The notes under the pieces are model-generated. The model was not told the DNA's origin and did no database searches. It saw only the letters and a list, made by a program, of their open reading frames with translations. Made by a program: the position numbers and the translations under genes. A stretch of 64,000 bases of DNA from Prochlorococcus sp. AG-459-M13 (GTDB taxonomy: Bacteria; Cyanobacteriota; Cyanobacteriia; PCC-6307; Cyanobiaceae): the NCBI GenBank assembly GCA_003212005.1, contig QCRE01000001.1, forward strand, positions 1 through 64,000. The letters run 5' to 3'. Position 1 is the stretch's first letter, and every line of letters begins with the position of its first letter. Positions 54,436-63,029 of the stretch are shown here, piece after piece.

Positions 54436-54774
54436 TTATGCTACGTTTTGTTCATTATATTTATTTATAGATAAATCATGATCTGCATCTTTTATTTCTT
54501 TAGCTGAGGCATCTGCCATGCTTCTAGCATCTAAACATAGAACTTTTCTTAGCTTTGCAAAATTAGCAGCGTGAGATACCCTTCCATCTTTCTGAGCAAA
54601 GTATTCAGAACGCTGAAGTGTTTGGTGAAGATGCGTCAATAAATATGGACTGATGACTGCTGATACTAATACATCACTATTTTCATTATTTAAAGACTCT
54701 GATTGTTTTATTATTTTTTTCTTTTTATCAATTTTTGATCTTTGAGACGAATCAATTTTTCTTGAATTTTTCAT
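54436..54774 (-). CDS. Hypothetical protein, lysine-rich N-terminus
   Basis: A 112-residue protein with a basic N-terminal third (about 4-25), then YLLTHLHQTLQRSEYF and AKLRKVLCLDARS. No signal peptide or membrane segment. It diverges from the ribbon-helix-helix gene, and the 118-base gap between them holds a set of repeats. Function unknown. Confidence 0.6.
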   Translation of the reverse strand: MKNSRKIDSSQRSKIDKKKKIIKQSESLNNENSDVLVSAVISPYLLTHLHQTLQRSEYFAQKDGRVSHAANFAKLRKVLCLDARSMADASAKEIKDADHDLSINKYNEQNVA

Positions 54775-54810
54775 AATTTAAACAAGGGACTAATTATTCA
54801 AAGGCTTATA

Positions 54811-54865
54811 TATCCTTACTAATAATATACACAAAGATAGTATCCTTGACTAACTGTGTATACTA
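54811..54865. promoter_or_regulatory. Repeat set upstream of the RHH gene, candidate operator
   Basis: TATACACA (54826-54833) and TGTGTATA (54855-54862) are a perfect 8-base inverted repeat with a 21-base spacer. TATCCTTACTAA (54811-54822) and TATCCTTGACTAA (54841-54853) are a near direct repeat 30 bases apart. TAGTAT and ATACTA (54838-54843, 54860-54865) form a further 6-base inverted pair. Ribbon-helix-helix proteins bind short repeats of this kind and often control their own gene. Seen: the repeats. Inferred: their role. Confidence 0.45.
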
Positions 54866-54892
54866 AGAAGTAACAGTTATGAAGTTAGACTC

Positions 54893-55201
54893 ATGGCAAC
54901 CCGCCAAAATTCTACTAACGGAAAGCCGAAATCTCCCAGGATACAAGTAGTTCTACCTGAATTAATTTGTGAGCAACTAACATCTTTAGCTGAGAGTGAA
55001 TCAAGAACTGTCAGTAATATGGCAAAAGTATTGATTCAAGAGGGTATAAAAAAACATTTTGAGATAGAGGTTAACTCACCTAAAGCAGATAAACCAATTA
55101 ATACTGATAATTTTAGAAATTCATTAGAAAGGCAAGGGATTAAAAGGTTAAAAGGAGCCCCTCAAAGAATTAGATATACCAAAAACTCAGAGAATCAATA
55201 A
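54893..55201 (+). CDS. CopG/ribbon-helix-helix type DNA-binding protein
   Basis: A 102-residue protein. Seen: a beta strand RIQVVLPELI near 16-25, then two helices (CEQLTSLAESE and TVSNMAKVLIQEGIKK), the RHH fold order. The N-terminal 15 residues are basic, and a basic tail follows. It would act as a dimer on DNA; the repeats just upstream are candidate sites. No toxin gene is next to it, so an antitoxin role is not indicated. Confidence 0.75.
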   Translation: MATRQNSTNGKPKSPRIQVVLPELICEQLTSLAESESRTVSNMAKVLIQEGIKKHFEIEVNSPKADKPINTDNFRNSLERQGIKRLKGAPQRIRYTKNSENQ

Positions 55202-55906
55202 TTAATTTTGTGGCAATTTTTGTAAATCTGCAGTTTTTCCCATAACTACCAAAATATTTCCTCTTTCGAGTATATATTTTGCAGGAGGATTCACTGTTAA
55301 TTTTTCCGCAGGACCAGCAGCAAGAACGTTCACTAAATAATTTTTTCTTAAATTTAAATCTCTTAAAGATCTACCAATAAATTCTTCTGGAACTTTTATT
55401 TCATCTATTCCAGTTTGATTGTCCAATTCTAACCTTTCTATGAGGTTAGGTCTAACAAGCTCTAAACCTAATCTTTCACCTTGCATTCTAGAAGGGAAAA
55501 CAACCTTATCAGCTCCTACTCTTTTTAACATCTTTTCATGCAAATCACTCGTAGCTCTTGCAATTACTTTTTTTACTTTTGTACCCTCACTATCCTTTGC
55601 AATAAGTGTAGTGGTAATGCTCGCTTCAATTGGCTCACTAATACCAACTACAACTGTATTCATCTCTAAAATACCAGATTCCTTCATTGATTCTTCATCT
55701 GTACAATCTATTACTCTTGCCTCAATAGAAGGCTCCAATTGTCTCAAGTCGTCGATCGCCTTTTCCGAAGAATCCGCAGCTAACACTTCTGCTCCATTAC
55801 TTATAAGTTCTCTACAAACAGCCGTTCCAAATCTACCAACTCCTACAACAGCAAAAGTTAAAGCTTCCTCCTCTTTTTTTGGAGACCATTGCCACCAATC
55901 AGCCAT
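55202..55906 (-). CDS. TrkA/KtrA-type potassium-transport regulator
   Basis: A 234-residue RCK protein with an N-terminal Rossmann domain (GVGRFGTAVC near 22-31; AADSSEKA) and a C-terminal TrkA_C domain from about 150 (EFIGRSLRDLNLR). It binds nucleotide and gates the membrane partner. It lies 18 bases after the TrkH/KtrB gene, so the two form the KtrA-KtrB pair. Confidence 0.88.
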   Translation of the reverse strand: MADWWQWSPKKEEEALTFAVVGVGRFGTAVCRELISNGAEVLAADSSEKAIDDLRQLEPSIEARVIDCTDEESMKESGILEMNTVVVGISEPIEASITTTLIAKDSEGTKVKKVIARATSDLHEKMLKRVGADKVVFPSRMQGERLGLELVRPNLIERLELDNQTGIDEIKVPEEFIGRSLRDLNLRKNYLVNVLAAGPAEKLTVNPPAKYILERGNILVVMGKTADLQKLPQN

Positions 55907-55924
55907 AATAAATTTTAGGTTACA

Positions 55925-57328
55925 CTAAACATAAAGATCAGCTTTTGGATAGCCAATTCTTTTTTGTCTCTCTATTCTACTCTTATACAGAGCTTGCCAT
56001 AAGGCACTTAAAAGTAAGAGGATGCCAAGTCTGCCTACAAACATGCCAACAATAAGAATAAATTGACCAAAATGATTTAATTTTGCTGTTAACCCGATAT
56101 CAAAACCGACTGTCGCAAATGCAGAAATACAAGTAAAAAGAATTTCTAGAAATGTAAATGATTCTTTTTTAATAAAAGTATTTGTTGTACTTAACAACAT
56201 AGCCATGAAAAGAATAAAAAGTAAAGAGCCAACTGTAATACCAACGGCTTTTAAAATAACTTTATCTGAAATTAATCTATTACCTATAATTACATCTTTT
56301 TGACCACTTAATGTTGATCTAGTAGCTGCCATTAAGGCAATAAAAGTTGTAGTTTTTATTCCTCCACCAGTTCCGCCGGTGCTTGCTCCAATAAACATCA
56401 ATGTCATTAATAACAAAAGGCCTGTATCTGAGACTGAATTTAAAGATATTGGAAAATTTGTAAATCCCGCTGTTCTTGCGCTAACAGTTTCAAAAATAGA
56501 TGATAATAATTTTTCAAAGAAATTTAAATCATTAAAAAATTTACTATTCAATAAAGTCTCAGTTATGAAAAAACCAAATGATCCAAAAATTATTAAAGAA
56601 AAGCTTGTTCTTATAACTAATCTAGAGTGAAGACTCAATTTTTTATATGAAAGATTTTTTCTATTAATCCATATATCATCAATCACTCTCCATCCAAGTC
56701 CTCCCATTACAATTAAAAAAATAAACACAATATTAACAACTAAATTAGATCGGTAGTCTTGAAGGCTATTAGACCATAAAGAAAAACCAGCATTATTATA
56801 TGCAGATATACTATGAAAAATTGCGGACCAAAGTCTTTCCCAATGATTTTGAATTCTTACAAATCCAAAAAAATATAATATTATTGCTCCAAAAGATATA
56901 ATAGAAGCAGCTGTAATGGCGATACTTTGAAAAGTTCTACCTATTCCACCAACCCCAAATTCATCAAGAGTCTTACCTTTATCCAATCTAGTTCTAAGCT
57001 GTGTCCCTTTAACAACAAATCCTTGCAAAAAAGTTGTAATAGCCATTAACCCTAAACCGCCCGACAAAAGCATAAAGGCCAAAAAAATTTGCCCAAAAAT
57101 ATTTAAATCAACCCCTACATCAATAATAGTTAATCCTGTCACAGTTATTGCTGAAGTAGATGTAAAAAATGCCTCCCACAAACCAACATCTGATGAAGAG
57201 CAAAGTGGTGAACTTATTATTAAGGTCCCAAAAAATATAATAATTAATCCGGTGACAATTGTGAATTGAGGTACAGATAACTTTCTGTAAATATCTTTTA
57301 ATTTATAAAACGTATTCTTAATGTTCAC
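55925..57328 (-). CDS. TrkH/KtrB-type potassium uptake protein
   Basis: A 467-residue polytopic K+ channel-like transporter. Seen: four pore loops with the selectivity pattern, for example AITVTGLT near 58-65, YNNAGFS near 170-176, ARTAGFT near 286-292 and FATVGFD near 408-414, and the loop GASTGGTGGGIKTTTF near 317-332. It starts at GTG. With the KtrA-like gene it forms a sodium-linked potassium uptake system. The DASS-type gene upstream, 5 bases away, is probably in the same transcript. Confidence 0.9.
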   Translation of the reverse strand: MNIKNTFYKLKDIYRKLSVPQFTIVTGLIIIFFGTLIISSPLCSSSDVGLWEAFFTSTSAITVTGLTIIDVGVDLNIFGQIFLAFMLLSGGLGLMAITTFLQGFVVKGTQLRTRLDKGKTLDEFGVGGIGRTFQSIAITAASIISFGAIILYFFGFVRIQNHWERLWSAIFHSISAYNNAGFSLWSNSLQDYRSNLVVNIVFIFLIVMGGLGWRVIDDIWINRKNLSYKKLSLHSRLVIRTSFSLIIFGSFGFFITETLLNSKFFNDLNFFEKLLSSIFETVSARTAGFTNFPISLNSVSDTGLLLLMTLMFIGASTGGTGGGIKTTTFIALMAATRSTLSGQKDVIIGNRLISDKVILKAVGITVGSLLFILFMAMLLSTTNTFIKKESFTFLEILFTCISAFATVGFDIGLTAKLNHFGQFILIVGMFVGRLGILLLLSALWQALYKSRIERQKRIGYPKADLYV

Positions 57329-57333
57329 TTAAC

Positions 57334-59142
57334 TCAATTGTAATTTAAAATTATCAATGCTGGTACAGTTAATGACATTATAAATGTCAACCCAGCACCA
57401 TATTTTGCGATGTCCAAGAATCTATATCTTCCAGGACCATAAACCATTAAATTGGTTTGATAACCCATTGGAGTCAGAAAAGATTGACTTGCACCAAACA
57501 AAACTAGCATTATTAAAGCATTTGGTGATATCGCTAAAATATTAGAAAACTGTATAGCAACAGGTAAAATTAGCGCAACGGAAGCAGCATTACTAATAAA
57601 TTGAGTAAGAAGTACTGTAGCTACAAAAATTACCATTAACGCGAAATAAATAGGCATTCCATTTAAAATAAAATTCAAATTTATTGCTATTAAATCGGCT
57701 AATCCAGTAACTTGCATAGCTACACTAAAACAAGATAATGAGCCCAATAATAAAATAATATCGAGCCTAATTGATCTTTGAATTTCTGCAGGACGTAAAC
57801 ATCCACTAGCAACCATTGCTATAACTGCCAAAAGAACAGATCCTACTAATGGAATATTAGTTATAGAAGGCAAGATAACCATTCCAATTGCAATTGCAAT
57901 TGCAATTGGTTTTCTAATTAAAACTGGCAAATCATCCTCAAATTGATCCAAAATTAATAAGTCGTTACTTGCTTGCAAACCTCTAATTGAATCCAGAGGT
58001 GCCTGGAGAAGTAAAACATCTCCTGCTCTTAAGACAGCTTGGCCTAATCTTTCCTGAACAGTTTGTTGACCTCTTCGCAGGGCTAGAACTGTCGCGTTAT
58101 GGCGTTGCCTAAATCTTAGTTCTCTCAAGCTTGCTCCTGCTAATGTTGAACCGGATGGCAACAAAGCTTCAAATGTTTTTGTGCCTTCTTCATTAGAAAA
58201 ATCATTAGTACCCTCAAAAGATTTCTCATTTTCCGCTAATAAAATTGTGTGTTCTTGCTGTAATCGTAATAAATCCGCTCTTGTTACACGTACTATTAAT
58301 CTATCTTCAGGTTCAAATTTGCGATCTGCAAGAGGAGGTAGTATTACTTTTCCATTTCTTTGCAACTCTAGAATATCAACATCAAATCGTCTTTGTAATC
58401 TACTATTTCTTACTGATTGCCCAATTAATTCAGAATCTACAGGAATAGTAACTTCTGTAAAATAAATATTCATATTACCATTTTTAATAAAATCTTTATT
58501 ACTTCCTCTATCAGGTAAAAGTACCTCAGAGAATAAAATCATATATGTTGCACCTATTAACCAAACTGGTATCCCAATTGAAGTTAAGCTAAATAATTCA
58601 AGAGACCCATAACCTAATTGTTGACTAATATCACTCACTAAAAGATTTACTGAGCTCCCTAATAACGTAAGTGTCCCTCCTAATAAAGTCGCAAAAGATA
58701 AAGGCAAAAGAACTTTAGAAGGCGAAATATTTCGTCGCTCGCACCAGCCCTCTATCAAAGGTAAAAGAGAAGCTACAACAGGAGTATTAGGCACAATTCC
58801 AGATAGCGGAGCTATTAAAAAAGTTATAAGAGTTATTAATTTTCTCGGTGTTTTAACATTTTCAGAAGATATAAGCTCTCTTACCCTATCTAAAGCACCG
58901 CTTTTGAATAATGCAGATGAAACTGCAAATAGACCCATCAAAGTTATTAAAGATGGGCTCCCAAATCCAGCTAAAGCTTTTTCAGGAGTTAGTACTCCGG
59001 TCACAATAAATATTCCAACGCACAACAACCCAGTTAATTCAGGAGCAATAATATTTCTTATGAATAAAATTAATGACAGAATTAAAACTAATACTGTTAT
59101 TAAAGCATTGAAATTATTACTAAAAAAAGAAATTAGATTCAT
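57334..59142 (-). CDS. DASS/SLC13-type transporter with central TrkA_C domains
   Basis: A 602-residue protein with about 11 hydrophobic segments interrupted in the middle (about 215-410) by two TrkA_C-type regulatory domains (LIGQSVRNSRL and LAGASLRELRF are their starts). The membrane parts fit the citrate/sulfate/arsenite family. The substrate could be sulfate, a dicarboxylate or another anion. It is the first gene of the operon with KtrB and KtrA, which hints at joint ion balance. Confidence 0.85.
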   Translation of the reverse strand: MNLISFFSNNFNALITVLVLILSLILFIRNIIAPELTGLLCVGIFIVTGVLTPEKALAGFGSPSLITLMGLFAVSSALFKSGALDRVRELISSENVKTPRKLITLITFLIAPLSGIVPNTPVVASLLPLIEGWCERRNISPSKVLLPLSFATLLGGTLTLLGSSVNLLVSDISQQLGYGSLELFSLTSIGIPVWLIGATYMILFSEVLLPDRGSNKDFIKNGNMNIYFTEVTIPVDSELIGQSVRNSRLQRRFDVDILELQRNGKVILPPLADRKFEPEDRLIVRVTRADLLRLQQEHTILLAENEKSFEGTNDFSNEEGTKTFEALLPSGSTLAGASLRELRFRQRHNATVLALRRGQQTVQERLGQAVLRAGDVLLLQAPLDSIRGLQASNDLLILDQFEDDLPVLIRKPIAIAIAIGMVILPSITNIPLVGSVLLAVIAMVASGCLRPAEIQRSIRLDIILLLGSLSCFSVAMQVTGLADLIAINLNFILNGMPIYFALMVIFVATVLLTQFISNAASVALILPVAIQFSNILAISPNALIMLVLFGASQSFLTPMGYQTNLMVYGPGRYRFLDIAKYGAGLTFIMSLTVPALIILNYN

Positions 59143-59191
59143 ATGTAACTTATTTAACTCAATATACCCAAAAACAATATTTCAAAAAAGT

Positions 59192-60385
59192 TTAATTGGA
59201 ATTATCTTTTTTAAGAAACTTTTTAAAAATAGATTTTTTTTGGAATATCCATGAAGATGCAGATTTTAGGCTTTCCATAATATCAGGCAACTTAGAAGCA
59301 TATATAAGTCTTCTTGCTTCAAAAGCCAATTTTCCAGATAAAGTAACCCCAAGTCCAGAAATTGAAGCTTCGCCTATTCCTAAGCTAATCATTTCACCAT
59401 TATCTTGAAATTCAAAGGGTAAAGGATCTTTTCCTTGAATTAATAGTTCTAGATTTTTTGCGAGATGATTTCCTTCCTGCATAGCGACCTGAGCAGTTAT
59501 GGGTAAATCCTCCATTCCTTCAATAACTGAAATATCACCAATAGCAAAACAGTTTTTATGGTTTTCTATTTGCAAATTATTATTAACTAAAATTCGTCCA
59601 AATTTTTTTGGTATTTGATCAGTTTCCAGGTAAGACAAATTAGGTTTAACACCTGCAGTCCAAATAACAATATCTTTATCCAAGGAAGTTATTCCAACTT
59701 CACTAGAAATACTAATCTTAGTTTCTGAGACTTCTTTAACTGTGGAATTCAAAAGAACGTTGATTTTTCTTTTTTCTAATGCCTTCTCCGCTTGTTCTCT
59801 ATTAAAAATTTTGTTTTTATTGAGGATTTCGTTTGATTTTTCTATTACATTAATTTCAAATTGATCTGTAAAAATATCTTTAATTTTGCATGCCAACTCG
59901 ATGCCAGAGGGACCACCTCCAACTATGAATAACTTTTTATGCGACGCAGTATCTTGTGATTTTTTTAAAAAAGAATTTAATTTATTTAGATCGTGAACAT
60001 CATTAAAAAAATAACAATTTTCATCTACACCTTTTATAAAAAAACTATTTGGAATAGATCCTGTACAGATAACAAGAAACTGATAATTTAATTTTAAATC
60101 GTCACTAAATTCAAGAATATTTTCTTGGAAGGAAATCTTGGTTAAACAATTTCTTAAAAAAGTTATACCCATATCAGAAAAAATATTTGCAAATTTTGGG
60201 GTGGCTTCCCAACTTCTTATTTCTTCACTTAAAACTTCGTACATTAAAGGTTTAAAAATAAAGTCAGTTTCAGAATCAACCACAAGAATCGGTAAAGAAG
60301 GATTAAGATTCTTTAAATTCAAAGCAAATGTCATACCTGCAAAACCTGCTCCAACTATTACTATTGGTTTTTGTATTGATTTCAT
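59192..60385 (-). CDS. Type II NADH dehydrogenase-like FAD oxidoreductase
   Basis: A 397-residue two-dinucleotide-fold protein. Seen: FAD motif GAGFAGMTFA near 12-21, the second GGGPSGIELA near 150-159, a C-terminal AIGDIS near 271-276, and VAMQEGNHLAKN near 291-302. NDH-2 enzymes pass electrons from NAD(P)H to quinone. Cyanobacterial members may instead act in vitamin K or redox sensing. It diverges from cysH. Confidence 0.85.
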   Translation of the reverse strand: MKSIQKPIVIVGAGFAGMTFALNLKNLNPSLPILVVDSETDFIFKPLMYEVLSEEIRSWEATPKFANIFSDMGITFLRNCLTKISFQENILEFSDDLKLNYQFLVICTGSIPNSFFIKGVDENCYFFNDVHDLNKLNSFLKKSQDTASHKKLFIVGGGPSGIELACKIKDIFTDQFEINVIEKSNEILNKNKIFNREQAEKALEKRKINVLLNSTVKEVSETKISISSEVGITSLDKDIVIWTAGVKPNLSYLETDQIPKKFGRILVNNNLQIENHKNCFAIGDISVIEGMEDLPITAQVAMQEGNHLAKNLELLIQGKDPLPFEFQDNGEMISLGIGEASISGLGVTLSGKLAFEARRLIYASKLPDIMESLKSASSWIFQKKSIFKKFLKKDNSN

Positions 60386-60480
60386 TAGAGAAATATTGTT
60401 ATGCGTAAATGTATTATTAAACTATACGAATAATTTTTAAATTGAGCGAAATAAAATTAAACTCATAACCAAACTGAAGA

Positions 60481-61203
60481 ATGATTGAAAAAATCCACAA
60501 AGATATTCAAACTAACTTGAGGAAATATAATCAAGAGCTAGTAGATATGAAGCCTCAAGGAATGCTTACATGGGGTTATGAAAAGTTTGATAATCAATTT
60601 GCTATTACAACAAGTTTTGGTATACAATCATCAGTCCTTTTAGATATGGTCAGTAAGTTATGTCTACAAAAAAAGATCAAAATATTTTGGATAGATACAG
60701 GTTACCTTCCTCCAGAAACATACCAATATGCTGAAAAGCTTATTGATAATTTATCCTTAGAAGTTGAAGTTCTGCAAAGTGAATTATCTCCAGCAAGAAT
60801 GGAGGCCAAATACGGAAAACTTTGGGAAACAAATAAAGAGAGTGATTTAGATAAGTATCATAAATTGAGAAAGATAAAACCTCTAGAAAATGGTCTAGAA
60901 AAATATGATATTTTCTGCTGGGCAAGCGGTGTTAGATCAAGTCAAACAGAAAATAGAAACAAAATGAGATTCATAGACGTAATTCGTCAAAGACTCTCTT
61001 TAAGACCTTTATTAAATTGGACAAAGAAAGATATTTTTTATTATATGGAAGAGAATAATTTACCTGCCCATCCACTTTTTATCAAAGGTTATTCTTCTGT
61101 AGGGGATTGGCATTCAAGCAGTCCCGATGGTATTGAAACAAAGGGTAGAGATACAAGATTTGGGGGGCTTAAACAAGAATGTGGAATACACACTAATAAT
61201 TAA
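60481..61203 (+). CDS. cysH: Phosphoadenylyl-sulfate reductase (thioredoxin-dependent)
   Basis: The enzyme reduces PAPS to sulfite. Seen: TTSFGIQSSVLLDMV near 42-56 for the nucleotide, WIDTGYLPPETY near 70-81, and the C-terminal ECGIHTN with the catalytic Cys. The paired CC and CxxC cysteines of the 4Fe-4S APS reductases are absent, so PAPS is the likely substrate. It feeds the sulfide used by cysK. Confidence 0.93.
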   Translation: MIEKIHKDIQTNLRKYNQELVDMKPQGMLTWGYEKFDNQFAITTSFGIQSSVLLDMVSKLCLQKKIKIFWIDTGYLPPETYQYAEKLIDNLSLEVEVLQSELSPARMEAKYGKLWETNKESDLDKYHKLRKIKPLENGLEKYDIFCWASGVRSSQTENRNKMRFIDVIRQRLSLRPLLNWTKKDIFYYMEENNLPAHPLFIKGYSSVGDWHSSSPDGIETKGRDTRFGGLKQECGIHTNN

Positions 61204-61218
61204 ATTGATCATAAAATA

Positions 61219-61914
61219 ATGGTCTCAGATATAGATTTTTTATTAGTAGGCAATAGTAGGCTTCATTGGGCAAAATATTCTAAAAATCAATCTAAATTCT
61301 TCCATACCAAAAAAGAGCAAAAAGTTCCCGAAAATATAGATCTTGATCAATTAATTTGGGCTTCTGTAGGAAAACTACCAAATTTTTTGCTGAAAAAAGA
61401 AAATGAAATAAAAACTATAGATATTCAATTATCAAATCTTCCTACTTATTTTGGAGTTGATAGAGCTCTTGCCTGTATTGCCGCTTTAAAAATTATTGAA
61501 AACCCTTTCAAAAAAGATTTGCTAATTGCAGATTTTGGAACAATATTATCAATAACAAAATTAAATTCAAATGGGTCTATTATTGGAGGTCAACTTCTTC
61601 CAGGTTTTCTAACACAATTAAACTCAATGGAACAAAATACAAAAAATCTTAAAGTTCCCAAAAAATATGATATTCCGATCAAAGATTTTTTAATTAATAC
61701 AGAAGAAGCAATCTTAAAAGGAGTAATCAACTCTCTTACCGGCGTGATTCATAGTTTATTTAATCCTGAAAAGGATATTTTAATAATCTGTGGAGGGGAC
61801 TCTCAATTACTCACAAAATCTCTAAAGACTCAAAAAGAAAATATTATCAATGCTCCTAATTTAGTTATGGAGGGGATGATTATTCACTACCTGTCCATAA
61901 CAAAATTAGCTTAA
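61219..61914 (+). CDS. coaX: Type III pantothenate kinase-like protein (CoaX family)
   Basis: A 231-residue ASKHA-fold protein. Seen: LVGNSRLHWA near 9-18, GVDRALACIAA near 79-89, ADFGTILSIT near 104-113 and GGQLLPGF near 122-129. The normal DxGNT start has Leu for the first Asp (LLVGNS), and the later TFD is SIT. The remaining motifs are intact, so the family is clear but the catalytic mechanism may be altered. It is 15 bases after cysH and converges with the peroxiredoxin gene by a 9-base overlap. Confidence 0.82.
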   Translation: MVSDIDFLLVGNSRLHWAKYSKNQSKFFHTKKEQKVPENIDLDQLIWASVGKLPNFLLKKENEIKTIDIQLSNLPTYFGVDRALACIAALKIIENPFKKDLLIADFGTILSITKLNSNGSIIGGQLLPGFLTQLNSMEQNTKNLKVPKKYDIPIKDFLINTEEAILKGVINSLTGVIHSLFNPEKDILIICGGDSQLLTKSLKTQKENIINAPNLVMEGMIIHYLSITKLA

Positions 61915-62373
61915 CCCAAGATCTGCAATTATATGATCAGCCATTATTGCTGCTTTTACCTTTAAGTAAATTTTTTCGATATTACCTTCAGTATCAATTA
62001 AAAAAGTATTTCTCATCATTCCCATATATTCTTTTCCCATGAATTTCTTCAGTCCATAGCTATCGTAATCAGAAGAAACTTTGAAAGGTTCAGGATCAGT
62101 TAAAAGAATAAAAGGTAAATTAAATTTATCTATAAACTTCTTATGAGAGGATGCATTATCTTTACTAATTCCAAGCACAACAATATTATTTTTTTGGAGT
62201 AAATCCCAATTCTCTTTAAAATTACATGCTTCTTTGGTACATCCTGGAGTATTATCTTTTGGATAAAAATATAGTATTATTCTTTTACCTTTAAAATCAC
62301 TAAGAGAAACTTCTTTCTCAAAAGAATCTTTTAATTTAAATTCTGGTGCTTTGTCGCCAACCTTAAGAGCCAT
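61906..62373 (-). CDS. bcp: Peroxiredoxin Q/BCP
   Basis: A 155-residue thiol peroxidase from ATG 62373; a TTG further upstream (62409) would add 12 residues. Seen: KVGDKAPEF near 4-12, the catalytic PGCTKEACNF near 42-51 with the peroxidatic Cys (GCT) and the resolving Cys five residues later, as in the PrxQ group. It detoxifies hydroperoxides in the cytoplasm. Its start codon shares a base with the start of the opposite gene. Confidence 0.92.
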   Translation of the reverse strand: MALKVGDKAPEFKLKDSFEKEVSLSDFKGKRIILYFYPKDNTPGCTKEACNFKENWDLLQKNNIVVLGISKDNASSHKKFIDKFNLPFILLTDPEPFKVSSDYDSYGLKKFMGKEYMGMMRNTFLIDTEGNIEKIYLKVKAAIMADHIIADLGLS

Positions 62374-63029
62374 TGAAATTATTAAATGAGTATGAATATA
62401 AAATACCAAAAATTTGGTTTTATGAGATTAAAGGTGTGCAAGATGTCGCAACTCTAGAAGAAATTAAAACTGCAAAAAACCTAACAAATTCAAGATCAAA
62501 GATTTTCTTAGAAACAAGAGCTTATTTGCGACAATCACTTTCAACACTTTTTGATTTAGACCCCCTAGAAATTCCAATTAATGCTCATCCTGGAGAACCT
62601 CCAAGTTTACCCTCCGGCATGGGAAATATCAGTTTAAGTCATTGTAAAGATGCCATCACTATAGTCTGGCATAAAGGCAAAATAGGGATTGATATTGAGA
62701 GGACAGATAGAGATTTTAACCATATAAAATTTGCAGAAAAATATTTTTTTCATACCAATAAATCAAATCATAATAATTATTTAACAAAAAATATGATATT
62801 AAATCAATGGTGTGCTGTTGAAGCGGCTATAAAATGGGATCATGGAAAATTAGCTAATGATATTAACCATTGGCAATTTTTTGAAAAGCCAAAAGAGTTA
62901 ATTCATAAGAAGAAAAACATACATTTAAATTATTCACAGATTAACTTCCATAATTGGACTATCGCTTTAGCCTATGAAGAAAAAACTTCTTTTAATACTG
63001 AGATTATTTGTTGTTCGAAAAATTTTTAG
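62373..63029 (+). CDS. 4'-phosphopantetheinyl transferase (Sfp/HetI-like)
   Basis: A 218-residue protein that would convert apo-acyl-carrier proteins to holo forms. Seen: HPGEPPSLP near 67-75, SLSHCKD near 83-89, GIDIERTDRD near 102-111, and WCAVEAAIKW near 149-158. In the last motif the usual WxxKExxxK has Val for the first Lys; the Glu and the second Lys are kept. The start is a TTG at 62373; no in-frame ATG precedes the conserved part. It converges with rarA by a 4-base overlap. Confidence 0.8.
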   Translation: MKLLNEYEYKIPKIWFYEIKGVQDVATLEEIKTAKNLTNSRSKIFLETRAYLRQSLSTLFDLDPLEIPINAHPGEPPSLPSGMGNISLSHCKDAITIVWHKGKIGIDIERTDRDFNHIKFAEKYFFHTNKSNHNNYLTKNMILNQWCAVEAAIKWDHGKLANDINHWQFFEKPKELIHKKKNIHLNYSQINFHNWTIALAYEEKTSFNTEIICCSKNF

